This document shows positions 14,548-15,431 of a stretch of DNA of 15,431 nucleotides, piece by piece. The stretch is taken from the NCBI GenBank assembly GCA_026990725.1, contig JALXCX010000326.1:1-15431 (forward strand). Direction: 5' to 3'. This DNA is from Desulfobulbaceae bacterium. GTDB taxonomy: Bacteria > Desulfobacterota > Desulfobulbia > Desulfobulbales > Desulfobulbaceae. The notes below the pieces were generated by a model. That model saw nothing but the letters and a program-made list of their open reading frames with translations. It made no database searches and had not been told where the DNA came from. Position 1 is the stretch's first letter. Every line of letters begins with the position of its first letter. Made by a program: the position numbers and the translations under genes.

Positions 14548-15431
14548 ATGTGTAGATATCTTTTTTTGACAGTTGCTTTGATTTTTTTCTGGTCGAGCCC
14601 CGTGTCAGTACAAGCTGCGCCCATCCCGATACTTGGCAGCCATGCCAAGTATAAACCAGGACTTGCGCGCAGGAGTATGCCGCCTGTTGACAGCGGTCTT
14701 GCCCGTGTCGTCACTCTTGGGAATTTTGCAGATATTTCCAAGGTAAAAACAAGAGGACATGTTGTTCGTAGACACCGGAGAGTTGCTCCAATAGTCAGGT
14801 TCCGTGGGAAGATCACAGCAAAAAGCGTCATGATTCTCAATGCGGATACCGGTGAAACAATTTATGCCAGAAACCCTGATTTGCCCCGTCAGCCGGCCTC
14901 CACAATCAAGGTGCTGACCGGGATGATTGCCATTAAGTCATTAAAGAAAAATGACCTGGTAAGGGTTACCCGGCATGCCGAGCAGATGCCTCGATCCAAA
15001 ATCTATCTGGATAGAAAAAGACGATACAGGGCTGATGACCTGATTAATGCGGTGCTTTTGGCTTCTGCCAACGATGCAAGTGTTGCACTTGCTGAAAGGA
15101 TCGGGGGCAGTGAAAAGAAATTTGCCCACATGATGACTCTCAGAGCAAAGCTTTGGGGCGCCAAAAAAACCATTTGCCGAACAGCGAACGGGTTGACAGC
15201 CAGGGGGCAGCACACCACGGCCCGAGATCTGGCTCATATTTTCAGGCATGCCATGCAGGACAAGGATTTTGCCCGGCGTATGAGGAGAACAAAGATTAAA
15301 ACTTCTTATGGGCAGCTTCTCCGAAATCACAACAAGGCACTTTGGACGGTTAAAGGGGCTCTTGGCGGCAAGACAGGATATACATATGCTGCTCGACAGA
15401 CTTATGTCGGCAAGTTCAAACGCGGCAAGGA
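14548..15431 (+). CDS. D-alanyl-D-alanine carboxypeptidase, S11 family (partial, 3' end missing)
   Basis: 294 codons are visible before the window ends. A signal peptide (about residues 1-23, VQA cleavage) leads to a highly basic segment up to residue ~88, then the penicillin-binding transpeptidase-like fold with all three motifs: SxxK at Ser118-Lys121 (PASTIKVL), SxN at Ser173-Asn175 (SANDAS) and KTG at 275-277 (GGKTGYT). This is the DacA/PBP5/PBP6 type, which removes the terminal D-alanine from peptidoglycan side chains in the periplasm. Lys/Arg content is unusually high throughout. The start is ATG 14548; the frame has a stop at 14536-14538 and no other start, although no Shine-Dalgarno is evident. 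It has its own likely promoter and is divergent from the fatty-acid uptake operon. The C-terminal membrane-anchoring domain, if any, lies outside. Confidence 0.92.
   Translation, partial: MCRYLFLTVALIFFWSSPVSVQAAPIPILGSHAKYKPGLARRSMPPVDSGLARVVTLGNFADISKVKTRGHVVRRHRRVAPIVRFRGKITAKSVMILNADTGETIYARNPDLPRQPASTIKVLTGMIAIKSLKKNDLVRVTRHAEQMPRSKIYLDRKRRYRADDLINAVLLASANDASVALAERIGGSEKKFAHMMTLRAKLWGAKKTICRTANGLTARGQHTTARDLAHIFRHAMQDKDFARRMRRTKIKTSYGQLLRNHNKALWTVKGALGGKTGYTYAARQTYVGKFKRGK
14629..14652. repeat. Perfect 10-bp inverted repeat inside the carboxypeptidase gene
   Basis: ATACTTGGCA and TGCCAAGTAT flank a 4-base loop GCCA. The structure covers codons 28-35, just after the signal peptide. In mRNA it would form a stable hairpin about 80 bases after the start codon; in DNA it could be a binding site. 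It is not followed by a T run, so it is not an intrinsic terminator. Confidence 0.75.

Noticed and set aside
14941..15330. Minus-strand open frames within the carboxypeptidase gene
   Set aside because: The plus strand carries SxxK, SxN and KTG motifs in one frame, so the antisense frames are by-products.
1..15431. CRISPR array, tRNA, rRNA, insertion sequence or phage genes
   Set aside because: No regularly spaced direct repeats, no tRNA-like or rRNA sequence, and no transposase, integrase or terminal inverted repeats were recognised.

Overview
The window looks like chromosomal DNA from an anaerobic Gram-negative bacterium, most likely a Desulfobacterota relative of the Desulfobulbales type. 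This is an inference from the mix of cobalamin-binding radical SAM enzymes, an LpxL-type acyltransferase, a FadL-type outer-membrane porin and moderate GC; no marker gene fixes the taxonomy. About 93% of the window is coding.

Region 1 (1-221) holds the last codons of an unidentified upstream gene and a short leader in which four GCCCC/GGGGC blocks alternate at 19-20 base steps.

Region 2 (222-11063) is a tightly packed plus-strand set of ten genes that reads as one lipid or polyene biosynthetic cluster. In order: B12-binding radical SAM enzyme, AMP-dependent acyl ligase, fused FakA/DegV-type fatty-acid kinase, family 2 glycosyltransferase, LpxL/HtrB-like acyltransferase, acyl carrier protein, ketosynthase, PlsC-like acyltransferase, second B12-binding radical SAM enzyme, and radical SAM/SPASM enzyme. 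Most junctions overlap or are under 10 bases apart, except a 91-base gap before the carrier protein. A plausible reading is that an acyl or aryl starter is adenylated and loaded on the carrier protein, condensed by the ketosynthase, modified by radical chemistry, and placed on a glycosylated or glycerol-type head group by the acyltransferases. Part of this set (ligase, carrier, ketosynthase, glycosyltransferase, LpxL-like acyltransferase) recalls aryl polyene and flexirubin clusters, while the radical SAM plus ketosynthase content recalls clusters proposed for ladderane lipids. The fused kinase is not a usual part of either. No ketoreductase, dehydratase, thioesterase or exporter lies in the window, so the system is either incomplete here (it may extend upstream) or borrows these from primary metabolism. 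The product cannot be read from the sequence. A symmetrical bidirectional terminator at about 11129-11165 closes the cluster.

Region 3 (11207-14274, minus strand) is a two-gene fatty-acid uptake operon: a FadD-like long-chain acyl-CoA ligase followed by a FadL/OmpP1 outer-membrane transporter with a strong ribosome binding site. It converges on the cluster.

Region 4 (14275-15431) is an AT-rich divergent promoter region and the first 294 codons of an S11 D-alanyl-D-alanine carboxypeptidase (penicillin-binding protein) that runs off the window end.
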